From Labrenzia sp. R4_2 (GTDB lineage: Bacteria > Pseudomonadota > Alphaproteobacteria > Rhizobiales > Stappiaceae), in assembly GCF_017743865.1 (NCBI RefSeq), contig NZ_JAGHRJ010000003.1, positions 1 to 64,000 on the forward strand: a stretch of DNA of 64,000 nucleotides. Reading direction: 5' to 3'. Shown piece by piece: positions 41,837-50,830 of this stretch (its first letter is position 1; the number at the start of each line of letters is the position of its first letter). A program made the position numbers and the translations under genes. The notes below the pieces were generated by a model. It searched no databases. It was not told the origin of the DNA and was given only the letters and a program-made list of their open reading frames with translations.

Positions 41837-43018
41837 ATGATGAACGCAGTTGAACCAAACAGTTCCGGTGGCGAGGCGGATTCCGCCCAGCACGGAACGG
41901 CGCAGGACGGGGAAGACCCGCAACAGACCAGGCCGCAGAAACCTGCGGCATTCTTTTCCTCGCTCAAACGGCTTCTCCGCTTGGGGCGCGACACATCCAA
42001 CTTGCGTGAAAATCTGGAAGATGAACTCGCCCGCGAAGGGGCGGGAGATACAGCATTTTCGCCTGAGGAACGCATGCTTCTCGGGAACATTCTTCGTTTG
42101 CGTGAAAAGCGTGTCGACGATGTCATGATCCCAAGGGCCGACATTGAAGCGGTCGACCTAGGCACGAGCCTTAGCCGGGTTATGGAGCTGTTCCGAAACA
42201 GCGGGCACTCCCGTATGCCGGTTTACGAGGAGACGCTCGACGATCCGCGCGGCATGGTTCACATCAAGGACCTGATGGCCTTCATAGCCGAACAAGGGGC
42301 AGGTTCGAGTGTAAACAGGTCAGATACGCTCGGTCAGTCCGGAGACACCGAACGCCTGACCATCGTGGCGCCAGCGCCCGGTCATAATTCCTCAGATCTC
42401 GATCTGTCGTCGGTCGATTTGTCGATTTCGCTCCGGGATGCAAACCTCATTCGGAACCTGCTTTTTGTTCCGCCCTCCATGCCGGCAACGGATCTGATGG
42501 CGAAAATGCAGGCTGGCCGGATCCAGATGGCGCTTGTGATCGACGAATATGGCGGCACGGACGGTTTGGTCTCCCTGGAGGATCTCGTCGAAGAAGTTGT
42601 CGGCGACATTGAGGATGAGCACGACGAAGACGAAGAAGCGATGCTTGCAGATGCCGGTGACGGCATTTGGATCGCGGATCCAAGGCTGCCGCTTGAAGAT
42701 CTCGATGAGGCCCTTGGAACACAGTTGAGCGACGGTGAGATCTCCGAAGATGTCGATACGCTCGGCGGATTGCTCTACGTCACGGTCGGCCGCGTGCCGG
42801 TGCGCGGCGAGCTTGTGCTCGTAGATGACGTGCCGGGCTATGAGTTTGAGGTCATGGATGCGGATCCGAGACGGATCAAACGTTTGAAGATTCGCCGTCG
42901 GCGCGCAGAAGTACGGTCGCCGGAAGTCAGGCGCCGGTTGAAACGCCCTGAAACTGATCCGTCCGAGACCGATCAAGAGGCGTCAGAAAACAAAGAACAA
43001 CGGCCAATCGCATCCTAA
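41837..43018 (+). CDS. CorC/HlyC-family CBS-domain protein
   Basis: 393 residues. The N-terminal 60 residues are acidic and variable; two CBS domains follow ([13 protein letters not shown], then [23 protein letters not shown]), and a C-terminal CorC_HlyC domain ([22 protein letters not shown]). It lacks the DUF21 membrane domain of full-length CNNM-like proteins. A role in magnesium/cobalt handling is assumed from family. It precedes lnt as in the related corC-lnt pairs. Confidence 0.9.
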   Translation: MMNAVEPNSSGGEADSAQHGTAQDGEDPQQTRPQKPAAFFSSLKRLLRLGRDTSNLRENLEDELAREGAGDTAFSPEERMLLGNILRLREKRVDDVMIPRADIEAVDLGTSLSRVMELFRNSGHSRMPVYEETLDDPRGMVHIKDLMAFIAEQGAGSSVNRSDTLGQSGDTERLTIVAPAPGHNSSDLDLSSVDLSISLRDANLIRNLLFVPPSMPATDLMAKMQAGRIQMALVIDEYGGTDGLVSLEDLVEEVVGDIEDEHDEDEEAMLADAGDGIWIADPRLPLEDLDEALGTQLSDGEISEDVDTLGGLLYVTVGRVPVRGELVLVDDVPGYEFEVMDADPRRIKRLKIRRRRAEVRSPEVRRRLKRPETDPSETDQEASENKEQRPIAS

Positions 43019-43149
43019 CATTTGGTCGCTCGGGACCCTGATGGACTAGGCTCTGCGTTTGCCGGTCGGGCGCTGCGCCGCAGAAAGGGTTGACCGGCTC
43101 GCTGCTAGCAGACAAATCTGCCAACGTTTTTGCAGCGAATTGGATCCAT

Positions 43150-44766
43150 ATGCGCCCGCTTTTTCAGAAGCTTTCCGTCATTCCAAACACGTTTCTGCTC
43201 GCCTGGGGATGGCGACGTCGGCTGCTGTGCTTTTTGTGCGGCGGCGCTTCAGCCTTTGCCCTACCGCCATATGGTCTCTTTCCAATCCTTTTTCTAACCT
43301 TTTCAGGGTTCGTTTGGCTCCTGGATGGGGCTTTGGAGATAAACCGGAGCGGCGTGTTCAAGCGGCTGCGCACCGGGTTTGCGCTCGGTTGGTTTTTTGG
43401 CTTCGGATACTACCTTTCCGGTCTTTGGTGGATTGGCTCGGCTTTTCTGGTCGATGCCGAACAGTTTGCCTGGCTGATGCCGTTTGCCGTCGTAGCAATG
43501 CCGATTGGTTTGGCTCTGTTCACGGGCCTCGCCGGAGCCATTGCGGCGGCACTTTGGGGGGACTCCAGGACCCGGGCGCTGCTCCTGGCAGCAGCAATGA
43601 CGCTTGCCGACTGGCTCAAGGGAACGATCCTGACCGGATTTCCCTGGAACTCTTACGGTTATGCTTTTTCAGAAAGTCTGGCTCTTTCTCAAACGGCCAG
43701 CGTTCTGGGCATATACGGTCTGACGTTTCTGGCGTGGAGCATCTTTGCAGCGCCGGCTGCGCTCGCGGACAGCAGGCCACTCCCGCTGCGCGTCTTGCCT
43801 GTTGGTTTGGCAGCAGCTGTTCTGGTTCTTATGGCGACCTATGGCGTATATCGGTTGGCGCCTGATACCACTGAGTACGAAGATCTGGATATCCGGATCG
43901 TTCAGCCTTCAATCAACCAGCAGGACAAGTGGCGACCGGAGCTGCGCGACGAGATTTTTCAAACCTACCTTGATTTGACAGAAGCGCCGCTTGGCGGGGA
44001 GGGGAGGGTTGGAACACCACAACTGGTGGTCTGGCCCGAGTCTGCGGTACCGTTCCTGCTCACGAGGGAGCCTGGTGCCTTGCATCGGATCTCGGCAGCA
44101 CTTGGGCAGAACAAAGAGCTGGCGGTCGGCGCGGTTCGGGCAGAGCAGGGCGAAATCGGCCAAGTCTATTTCAACAGCATCTATTTGATCGGAAATGATG
44201 GGACCGTGCGCGGGCTTTACGACAAGGTGCGCCTGGTCCCGTTCGGTGAATATGTCCCGTTCCGCCCGTTGCTGGATAAACTGGGTATCAGCAATTTGGC
44301 GGGTCCCGGTGCAGGTTTTGAGGCTGGAGACGTGCGGCGCCCCTTGTCAACAATGAACAAGTACCTGTTTTTGCCACTGATATGCTACGAGGCAATATTC
44401 CCTGCTGAGACTGCTGGCGTGGCGCAGAGACCTGCGTTTCTTCTCAATCTGACCAATGACGCGTGGTTCGGCCGGACACCAGGTCCTTACCAGCACTTTG
44501 CGCAGGTTCGGCTGCGTTCTATCGAAACGGGCCTGCCCACAATCCGCGCCGCCAATACCGGAATTTCCGGTGTGATAGATGGGTTGGGGCGTGTGGTGAC
44601 TAAACTTCCGGTATTTGAACGCGGTGTGATTGATGCTCGGCTACCTGTGCGAGAACCGGAAACGATTTACGGTATATTTCTGGATACTCCGATACTAATC
44701 ATTTCGGTAATTATTGTAATTTTGACCAGTATTCATCGATACAACCGCAATTCCCGTCTAAATTGA
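43150..44766 (+). CDS. lnt: apolipoprotein N-acyltransferase
   Basis: About 538 residues from the ATG at 43150; the frame reaches a TTG 20 codons earlier. N-terminal membrane helices (about six) and a nitrilase domain with the catalytic triad: Glu in WPES, Lys in YDKVRLVPFGEY and Cys in LICYEAIFP. It adds the third acyl chain to lipoproteins. The rhizobial homologue ActA is required for acid tolerance. It is followed by phrR, as in Sinorhizobium. Confidence 0.95.
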   Translation: MRPLFQKLSVIPNTFLLAWGWRRRLLCFLCGGASAFALPPYGLFPILFLTFSGFVWLLDGALEINRSGVFKRLRTGFALGWFFGFGYYLSGLWWIGSAFLVDAEQFAWLMPFAVVAMPIGLALFTGLAGAIAAALWGDSRTRALLLAAAMTLADWLKGTILTGFPWNSYGYAFSESLALSQTASVLGIYGLTFLAWSIFAAPAALADSRPLPLRVLPVGLAAAVLVLMATYGVYRLAPDTTEYEDLDIRIVQPSINQQDKWRPELRDEIFQTYLDLTEAPLGGEGRVGTPQLVVWPESAVPFLLTREPGALHRISAALGQNKELAVGAVRAEQGEIGQVYFNSIYLIGNDGTVRGLYDKVRLVPFGEYVPFRPLLDKLGISNLAGPGAGFEAGDVRRPLSTMNKYLFLPLICYEAIFPAETAGVAQRPAFLLNLTNDAWFGRTPGPYQHFAQVRLRSIETGLPTIRAANTGISGVIDGLGRVVTKLPVFERGVIDARLPVREPETIYGIFLDTPILIISVIIVILTSIHRYNRNSRLN

Positions 44767-44956
44767 TATTTTTTGTTTGAGTTGAGTGAAAGAATTGTGA
44801 TACAACCGTGACATAGCTGATTGAAAGCTAACGTAGGCGTAAGCGGGAAGTTGCGGGCAAACTTTCTTCTTTTCAGGTTTGTGGGGACCTGATTGGGCTT
44901 GCGCCAAAAAAAATATTGGCTGCAAAAAGCCAAATGACTCAGAAAGAATAACGCCA

Positions 44957-45361
44957 ATGCCCAGTAAGAAATCACCTAATCCAATCGATATCCATGTTGG
45001 AAGCCGTGTGCGCTTGCGCCGCATGATGCTCGGCATGAGTCAAGAAAAACTTGGCGAAGCGCTAGGCATCACTTTCCAGCAAATCCAAAAGTACGAAAAA
45101 GGCACCAATCGCATTGGCGCCAGTCGGTTGCAGCATATCGCAACGATTCTGAAAGTACCGGTTTCCTTCTTTTTTGAAGATGCGCCTGGAACGCCGGAAG
45201 AAGCTGAAGGCTTTGGCGAAACCCAACCCACGTCTTATGTCGTGGATTTCCTTTCCTCGTCGGAAGGCCTGTCCCTCAACAAGGCATTTGTGCGCATAGA
45301 AGACCCGAAGGTCCGCCGCCGCATTGTTGATCTGGTCAGATCCCTCGCCGGCGACGAATAA
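44957..45361 (+). CDS. phrR: XRE-family regulator (PhrR/PraR type)
   Basis: 134 residues from the ATG at 44957. A SinR-like helix-turn-helix (RVRLRRMMLGMSQEKLGEALGITFQQIQKYEKG) and a C-terminal region ending VRRRIVDLVRSLAGDE. The place between lnt (actA) and metK matches rhizobial phrR, reported as low-pH induced; PraR of Rhizobium regulates biofilm formation. The 190-bp gap after lnt is AT-rich and probably has its promoter. Confidence 0.88.
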   Translation: MPSKKSPNPIDIHVGSRVRLRRMMLGMSQEKLGEALGITFQQIQKYEKGTNRIGASRLQHIATILKVPVSFFFEDAPGTPEEAEGFGETQPTSYVVDFLSSSEGLSLNKAFVRIEDPKVRRRIVDLVRSLAGDE

Positions 45362-45375
45362 TAAAAACAACCATC

Positions 45376-45440
45376 TTCTTGACGTGGCCCCAAACTTCTT
45401 AGATTGATGGCACCTGAAGCGGCGATCGTAATCGCCGCTT
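45376..45440 (+). promoter_or_regulatory. metK: metK upstream promoter and hairpin
   Basis: CTTGACG at 45379-45385 is a good -35; a loose -10 lies 15-17 bp on (TAGATT/GATTGA). A perfect hairpin AAGCGGCGAT/ATCGCCGCTT follows at 45417-45440 with TTCTTTG after it, which may end the phrR transcript or form the 5' end of the metK message. Confidence 0.4.
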
Positions 45441-45472
45441 CTTTGTATTCATTCCCAGAAGGACGATCGCCA

Positions 45473-46645
45473 ATGGCACGTCAAAATTACCTGTTCACGT
45501 CTGAGTCCGTCTCCGAAGGTCACCCAGACAAGGTTTGCGACCGTATTTCTGACGCGGTTGTAGATGCCTACCTCAAAGAAATGCCTGAAGCCCGTGTTGC
45601 CGCTGAGACGCTGGCGACCACCAACCGGATCGTGATTGCCGGTGAAACCCGCGGGCCTGCGACCATCACCAACGAATACATCGCGCATCTGGCGCGTATG
45701 GCCGTCAAAGACATCGGCTATGAGCAGGACGGCTTCCATTGGGAAGACTGCGATATCGCCGTGCATTTGCATGCCCAGTCTGCTCACATTGCTCAAGGCG
45801 TTGATGCTGGCGGCAACAAGGATGAGGGTGCGGGTGATCAGGGCATCATGTTCGGTTACGCATGCCGCGAGACCGAAGAGCTGATGCCTGCTCCGATCCT
45901 TTTCTCGCACAAGATACTGAAAACGCTGGCAGAAGCCCGCAAGTCCGGTAAAGAGCCGGTGCTTGGTCCGGATGCGAAGAGCCAGGTGACTGTTCGCTAC
46001 GAAAACGGCAAGCCGGTCGGTGTCACGTCCATCGTCCTGTCGACGCAACATTTGGACCCGGCGCTCACCTCGCCTGATGTCAAAGCAATCGTTGAGCCAT
46101 ACATCCTGTCGTCCTTGCCGGATGGCTGGGTCACGGATGAAACAGTTTGGCATGTTAACCCGACGGGCGCGTTCGTTATTGGCGGTCCGGATGGCGATGC
46201 AGGTCTGACAGGCCGCAAAATCATCGTCGATACATACGGCGGCGCAGCCCCACACGGCGGTGGCGCGTTCTCCGGTAAGGATCCGACAAAGGTTGACCGG
46301 TCTGCAGCCTACGCCGCCCGCTATCTGGCAAAGAACGTTGTCGCTGCCGATTTGGCCGATCGGTGCACGATCCAGTTGTCGTACGCAATTGGCGTGTCCG
46401 ATCCGCTGTCGGTCTACGTCGATTTCCACGGCACTGGCCGGTGCGACGAAGCAAAATTGGAAACAGCGCTGCGTGACGTAATGGGCCTCAGCCCGCGCGG
46501 CATTCGCGAGCATTTGCAACTGAACAATCCGATTTACGAGCGCACCGCAGCCTATGGTCACTTTGGCCGGCAGCCGGATGCCGATGGCGGGTTCAGCTGG
46601 GAAAAAACCGACCTGGTTGACGAACTGCGCTCGCTTGCAGGATAA
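45473..46645 (+). CDS. metK: S-adenosylmethionine synthetase
   Basis: 390 residues from the ATG at 45473, with AGAAGGA upstream; longer frames lack a signal. [24 protein letters not shown] and [16 protein letters not shown] are the three signatures. It makes SAM from methionine and ATP, the substrate of the many methyltransferases here. A GC-rich hairpin follows the stop. Confidence 0.98.
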   Translation: MARQNYLFTSESVSEGHPDKVCDRISDAVVDAYLKEMPEARVAAETLATTNRIVIAGETRGPATITNEYIAHLARMAVKDIGYEQDGFHWEDCDIAVHLHAQSAHIAQGVDAGGNKDEGAGDQGIMFGYACRETEELMPAPILFSHKILKTLAEARKSGKEPVLGPDAKSQVTVRYENGKPVGVTSIVLSTQHLDPALTSPDVKAIVEPYILSSLPDGWVTDETVWHVNPTGAFVIGGPDGDAGLTGRKIIVDTYGGAAPHGGGAFSGKDPTKVDRSAAYAARYLAKNVVAADLADRCTIQLSYAIGVSDPLSVYVDFHGTGRCDEAKLETALRDVMGLSPRGIREHLQLNNPIYERTAAYGHFGRQPDADGGFSWEKTDLVDELRSLAG

Positions 46646-46680
46646 GCCGGACCCAGAAAGGTCCACTCACCAGAATGAAG

Positions 46681-46712
46681 ATCGCCGGCCTTTGAGGCCG
46701 GCGATTTGGTTT
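46681..46712 (+). terminator. metK terminator overlapping the trmB leader
   Basis: ATCGCCGGCC (46681-46690) pairs with GGCCGGCGAT (46696-46705) around TTTGA, then TTGGTTT. It ends just 7-13 bases before the trmB ATG, so it may also influence trmB translation. Confidence 0.75.
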
Positions 46713-46718
46713 GAAGCA

Positions 46719-47405
46719 ATGAATGATCGATACGAAGGTTCTTTTTTTGGACGCCGGAAAGGCAAGCCGCTCACCCCGCGTCGGGAAGCGCTCATGGCAG
46801 ATGTTCTGCCGGAGCTTTCTCTGGATCTTACAGCGCCGCCGCCTGCCGATTTGAAGGATCTCTTCAAGGCAGAGGTTACATCCGTTTGTTTGGAGGTGGG
46901 CTTCGGCGGCGGTGAGCATTTGTTGCACCGGGCCCGGACCAATCCGGAAACCGGGTTCATAGGCATTGAGCCGTTTGTTGGAAGCATGGCAAAAGCTGTT
47001 GCTGCCGTGACGGATGAAAACCTCCAAAACGTTCGGCTTTATGACGACGATGCGGTCAATGTCCTGGATTGGGTGCCGGAAGCTTCGCTCGATCTCGCAT
47101 ACCAGCTTTATCCGGATCCCTGGCCAAAGAAGCGCCATTGGAAGCGGCGTTTTATCAACGGGCAGAACCTTGATCGGTATGCACGCGCCTTGAAGCCTGG
47201 AGCCGAATTCCGGTTTGCAAGCGACATCGACACCTACATCGATTGGACACTGCGCCATTGCCGCGACCATCCGGCCTTTGACTGGGCCGCGGAAACCGCG
47301 TCTGACTGGAAAACGCCTTGGGAAGGTTGGTCCGGCACACGGTATGAGGCCAAGGCGATCCGAGAGGGGCGCATTGGCCGGTATCTCACCTTCTTGAGGC
47401 GGTAA
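46719..47405 (+). CDS. trmB: tRNA (guanine-N7)-methyltransferase TrmB
   Basis: 228 residues from the ATG at 46719. FGRRKGKPL at the N-terminus, SAM-binding LEVGFGGGEHL, and the tRNA-binding LYPDPWPKKRHWKRRFI are the family hallmarks. It methylates G46 in many tRNAs. The ribosome-binding site is weak and close to the metK terminator hairpin. It ends the run from tsaB; a terminator follows 150 bp later. Confidence 0.95.
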   Translation: MNDRYEGSFFGRRKGKPLTPRREALMADVLPELSLDLTAPPPADLKDLFKAEVTSVCLEVGFGGGEHLLHRARTNPETGFIGIEPFVGSMAKAVAAVTDENLQNVRLYDDDAVNVLDWVPEASLDLAYQLYPDPWPKKRHWKRRFINGQNLDRYARALKPGAEFRFASDIDTYIDWTLRHCRDHPAFDWAAETASDWKTPWEGWSGTRYEAKAIREGRIGRYLTFLRR

Positions 47406-47553
47406 AGCCGGTACCGGCGCGATGTCAGGTGAAGCAGTGGCTGCCGGGCAAATGCAGACTCTTTTCCAGCATTCACCCCAAGCCTCTTGCCTTAGAGGGG
47501 TGTTTGGCGTTATACAGCCGGTGTTTCATCTCAAACGGCTTATATGAGCTCTT

Positions 47554-47586
47554 GAGGGTGGGCCCGCCGGGGACCCGCTCTTTTTT
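47554..47586 (+). terminator. terminator before the rimP operon
   Basis: A GC-rich hairpin built on GGGTGGGCCC and GGGGACCC is followed by GCTC and six T residues. It ends transcripts from trmB. Confidence 0.75.
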
Positions 47587-47703
47587 GCTTAACCCCATGC
47601 CGGAAACCGAATGTGATCTTGCCGGGCAGCGCCTGAGTTTATCTCTAAGCTTGATGCCCAACTGAAACAAAACTGCCTCAAATTGGCAGAATGGAGCCGG
47701 GTA

Positions 47704-48300
47704 TTGAGCGACCAAGAACCGAGAATTGTCACCGAACAAGGGCTTGATGCCCGTGTTGCGGCAATTGTTGAGCCGGTTATTGAAGATCTCGGCTACCGGC
47801 TCGTGCGCACCAGGATCAGCGCGGCAAACGGCTGCACGCTGCAGATCATGGCCGAGCGCCCGGACGGCACCATGACGGTGGATGATTGTGAAACAATCAG
47901 CCGGGCTGTGTCGCCTGCTTTGGATGTCGAAGATCCGATCAACCGAGCGTATCACCTTGAAGTCTCGTCTCCCGGCATTGATCGTCCGCTTGTGCGCGCC
48001 GGTGATTTCGACCGCTGGGCCGGTCACGAAATGAAAGTCGAGATGGACGTCATGCAAGATGGCCGCAAGCGGTTCCGCGGAACGCTTCTCGGCGTTGAGG
48101 GTGCGTCGGCCAAAATGCGTTTGCCTGATGCTCCGGAAGGTGAAGCAGATACGGTTCTGCTTCCGATGGAAGATATTGGCGAAGCCAAACTGGTCTTGAC
48201 CGATGACTTAATTACGGCAGCTCTTCAGGCCGAAAAGGCGGCCTTGGCCGCGCGCGGCGAGAGCGCCGATGAGTTGACACAGGATAACACGCCGAACTGA
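47704..48300 (+). CDS. rimP: ribosome maturation factor RimP
   Basis: 198 residues from a TTG at 47704 that has GGAG eight bases upstream; the frame begins 21 bases earlier. Includes the family segments [22 protein letters not shown] and [13 protein letters not shown]. RimP is needed for 30S assembly. It is first in the rimP-nusA-ylxR-infB operon; 65 bp to nusA. Confidence 0.93.
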   Translation: MSDQEPRIVTEQGLDARVAAIVEPVIEDLGYRLVRTRISAANGCTLQIMAERPDGTMTVDDCETISRAVSPALDVEDPINRAYHLEVSSPGIDRPLVRAGDFDRWAGHEMKVEMDVMQDGRKRFRGTLLGVEGASAKMRLPDAPEGEADTVLLPMEDIGEAKLVLTDDLITAALQAEKAALAARGESADELTQDNTPN

Positions 48301-48365
48301 GCCTGAGCTCGTTGGCACTTGGATGAACGCGCCCGACCCGACCCTTGGCGCAAGAGGAGTGGATT

Positions 48366-50018
48366 ATGGCAATCAGCGCAAACCGGCTTGAACTGCTGCA
48401 AATTGCGGACGCAGTTGCTCGGGAAAAGTCGATCGACCGGATGATCGTCATCAATGCGATGGAAGATGCCATTCAGAAGGCAGCCCGCTCGCGTTATGGC
48501 ACGGAAACGGAAGTTCGCGCAGAGATCAATCCGAAAACCGGGGATATCCGATTGCAGCGTCTGCTTCAGGTTGTTGAAGCTGTCGAGAACGTCTCCACTG
48601 AGATCTCCCTGGACGATGCCAAAGCCCGCAATCCGGAAGCCGGTCTTGGTGATTTCATCGCCGAGCCGCTGCCGCCGCTGGACTTCGGCCGCATTGCCGC
48701 TCAGTCTGCAAAGCAGGTTATCGTTCAAAAAGTTCGTGAAGCAGAGCGTGATCGTCAGTATGACGAATTCAAGGATCGTGTTGGCGAAGTCATCAACGGC
48801 GTTGTCAAGCGGGCCGAATACGGCAACGTCATTGTAGATCTTGGTCGGGGCGAAGGAATCGTCCGCCGCGATGAGCTAATCCCGCGTGAGATCTTCCGCA
48901 CGGGCGACCGCATCCGGGCAATCATTTATGATGTCCGCCGCGAGCAACGCGGTCCGCAGATTTTCCTGTCCCGGACCCATCCGCAATTCATGTCCAAGCT
49001 GTTTGCCCAGGAAGTCCCGGAAATCTATGACGGTGTCATCGAGATCAAATCTGTCGCTCGTGACCCAGGGTCCCGCGCAAAGATCGCTGTAATCTCGAAA
49101 GACAGCTCCATCGACCCGGTTGGTGCGTGTGTGGGTATGCGTGGGTCCCGTGTGCAGGCCGTTGTTGGCGAGCTTCAGGGCGAGAAGATCGATATTATTC
49201 CATGGAATGACGAGGCGGCAACGTTCATCGTTAACGCACTGCAGCCGGCTGAAGTTGCCAAGGTTGTTCTCGATGAAGATGCCGAACGTATTGAAGTTGT
49301 CGTTCCGGATGACCAACTGTCTCTAGCGATCGGACGCCGTGGTCAGAATGTGCGGCTGGCATCCCAGTTGACCGGCTGGGCGATCGACATCATGACAGAG
49401 CAGGAAGAATCCGAGCGCCGCAGCAAGGAATTCCAGGAACGGTCTCAACTGTTCATGGACGCCCTCAATGTGGATGAAATGGTCGGCCAGTTGCTGGCGA
49501 CCGAAGGGTTCACGTCTGTTGAAGAAGTTGCCTATGTGGAGATCGAAGAAATCTCCATGATCGAAGGTTTTGACGACGACACGGCAGTTGAAATCCAGGC
49601 GCGCGCCCGTGATTATCTGAATGAGCTGGAAGCAAAGCTCGATGAAGAGCGGATCGAACTCGGCGTTTCAGACGAGTTGCGCTCGATTGATGGCCTGACA
49701 AGCGCTATGTTGGTGGCCCTCGGCAAAGACGACGTCAAGACGATGGAAGACCTTGCCGGGTGCGCTGCGGACGATCTGGTTGGTTGGACCGAGCGCAAAG
49801 ATGGCGAGACCAAGCGATATGATGGTGCGCTGTCCGCTTATGATGTTTCCCGCGCCGATGCGGAAAACATGGTAATGGCAGCCCGTCTGGCGGCCGGCTG
49901 GATTACCGAAGAAGAACTCGCTGCTCAAATGGCAGACGAGGACGCGGAATCGGAAGAGATCGAAGCTGAAGAGGAAACCGTTGAGGAAGCACCGGCCGGT
50001 GCGATCCTGAACGGATAA
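48366..50018 (+). CDS. nusA: transcription termination/antitermination factor NusA
   Basis: 550 residues from the ATG at 48366, preceded by AAGAGGAG. N-terminal RNA-polymerase domain, S1 domain, two KH domains (RVQAVVGELQGEKIDIIPW; LAIGRRGQNVRLA) and two C-terminal acidic repeats, the long alphaproteobacterial form. It acts in pausing, termination and rRNA antitermination. It precedes the YlxR gene by about 150 bp. Confidence 0.97.
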   Translation: MAISANRLELLQIADAVAREKSIDRMIVINAMEDAIQKAARSRYGTETEVRAEINPKTGDIRLQRLLQVVEAVENVSTEISLDDAKARNPEAGLGDFIAEPLPPLDFGRIAAQSAKQVIVQKVREAERDRQYDEFKDRVGEVINGVVKRAEYGNVIVDLGRGEGIVRRDELIPREIFRTGDRIRAIIYDVRREQRGPQIFLSRTHPQFMSKLFAQEVPEIYDGVIEIKSVARDPGSRAKIAVISKDSSIDPVGACVGMRGSRVQAVVGELQGEKIDIIPWNDEAATFIVNALQPAEVAKVVLDEDAERIEVVVPDDQLSLAIGRRGQNVRLASQLTGWAIDIMTEQEESERRSKEFQERSQLFMDALNVDEMVGQLLATEGFTSVEEVAYVEIEEISMIEGFDDDTAVEIQARARDYLNELEAKLDEERIELGVSDELRSIDGLTSAMLVALGKDDVKTMEDLAGCAADDLVGWTERKDGETKRYDGALSAYDVSRADAENMVMAARLAAGWITEEELAAQMADEDAESEEIEAEEETVEEAPAGAILNG

Positions 50019-50165
50019 TTCCATCGGCTGGACTAACGAGGCCGAGTGCCTCTAGTGAGCGGTGACGCCTTGGCGGCGACCGCGCAAACAAGACTGAAAG
50101 TGGTCAACGCGGTTTGCGTCGCTGCCTGAGCATCGGGCGCATGGTTGATCGAGAGGAGTGGCAGT

Positions 50166-50801
50166 TTGCCAAGGAAGAATGAGCCAACCGAACGGCAATG
50201 CGCCGTCACCCGGGAGGTTCAGCCCGTCAGCTCGCTGATCCGGTTTGTGCTCGACCCAGAGGGTCAGGTTGTTCCGGATCTGAAAAGGGTTCTGCCGGGG
50301 CGCGGTGTATGGGTAACAGCGTCGAGCGATGTCGTCTCTGTTGCCGAGAAAGACCGGAAGAAAGTGTTTGGCCGGGGCTTCAAGACCGAAGTCGGCGTCG
50401 AACCTGGATTGGCCGAGCGTGTCGATGCGCGCATGGAAAAAAGTGCGCTTCAGGCGCTTTCCATGACGCGGAAGGCGGGCGAGCTGATCACCGGTTATTC
50501 GAAAGTTGACGCAGCCTTGCGGCGGGATCCCGTCGCAGGACTGATCCATGCCTCGGATGCTGCAGAAGACGGGGTACGGAAACTGGCGGCCGTGGCCGCC
50601 GGTAGAAATGAAGAAGCAAACGGATGCCAAATCGTCCGTTTGTTCGATTCGGACCAATTGGATTTGGCATTGGGCCGGTCAAATGTGATACATGCTGCAC
50701 TGCTTGCGGGGCAGGCCAGCGAAAATTTCCTGTCACGGGTACGTGACTTGGAGCGTTTTCGCGGCTATTCCGTCGCAGACGACGAAAAGAGCAACGCATA
50801 G
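50166..50801 (+). CDS. YlxR-L7Ae-like RNA-binding protein
   Basis: 211 residues from a TTG at 50166 with GAGAGGAG upstream. The N-terminal YlxR domain has [10 protein letters not shown] and [13 protein letters not shown]; the C-terminal half resembles an L7Ae-type domain ([25 protein letters not shown]). This fusion is usual in alphaproteobacteria and acts in RNA binding between nusA and infB. 29 bp before infB. Confidence 0.9.
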   Translation: MPRKNEPTERQCAVTREVQPVSSLIRFVLDPEGQVVPDLKRVLPGRGVWVTASSDVVSVAEKDRKKVFGRGFKTEVGVEPGLAERVDARMEKSALQALSMTRKAGELITGYSKVDAALRRDPVAGLIHASDAAEDGVRKLAAVAAGRNEEANGCQIVRLFDSDQLDLALGRSNVIHAALLAGQASENFLSRVRDLERFRGYSVADDEKSNA

Positions 50802-50830
50802 CAGGGCGGTTGCGCAGGACTGAAGGCAAT

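Noticed and set aside
45375..45388. SAM/SAH riboswitch before metK
   Set aside because: The core-like string is present, but the bases that would form stem P1 (AAAAC against GTGGC) do not pair; a -35 promoter element explains the string. Kept only as a low-interest question.
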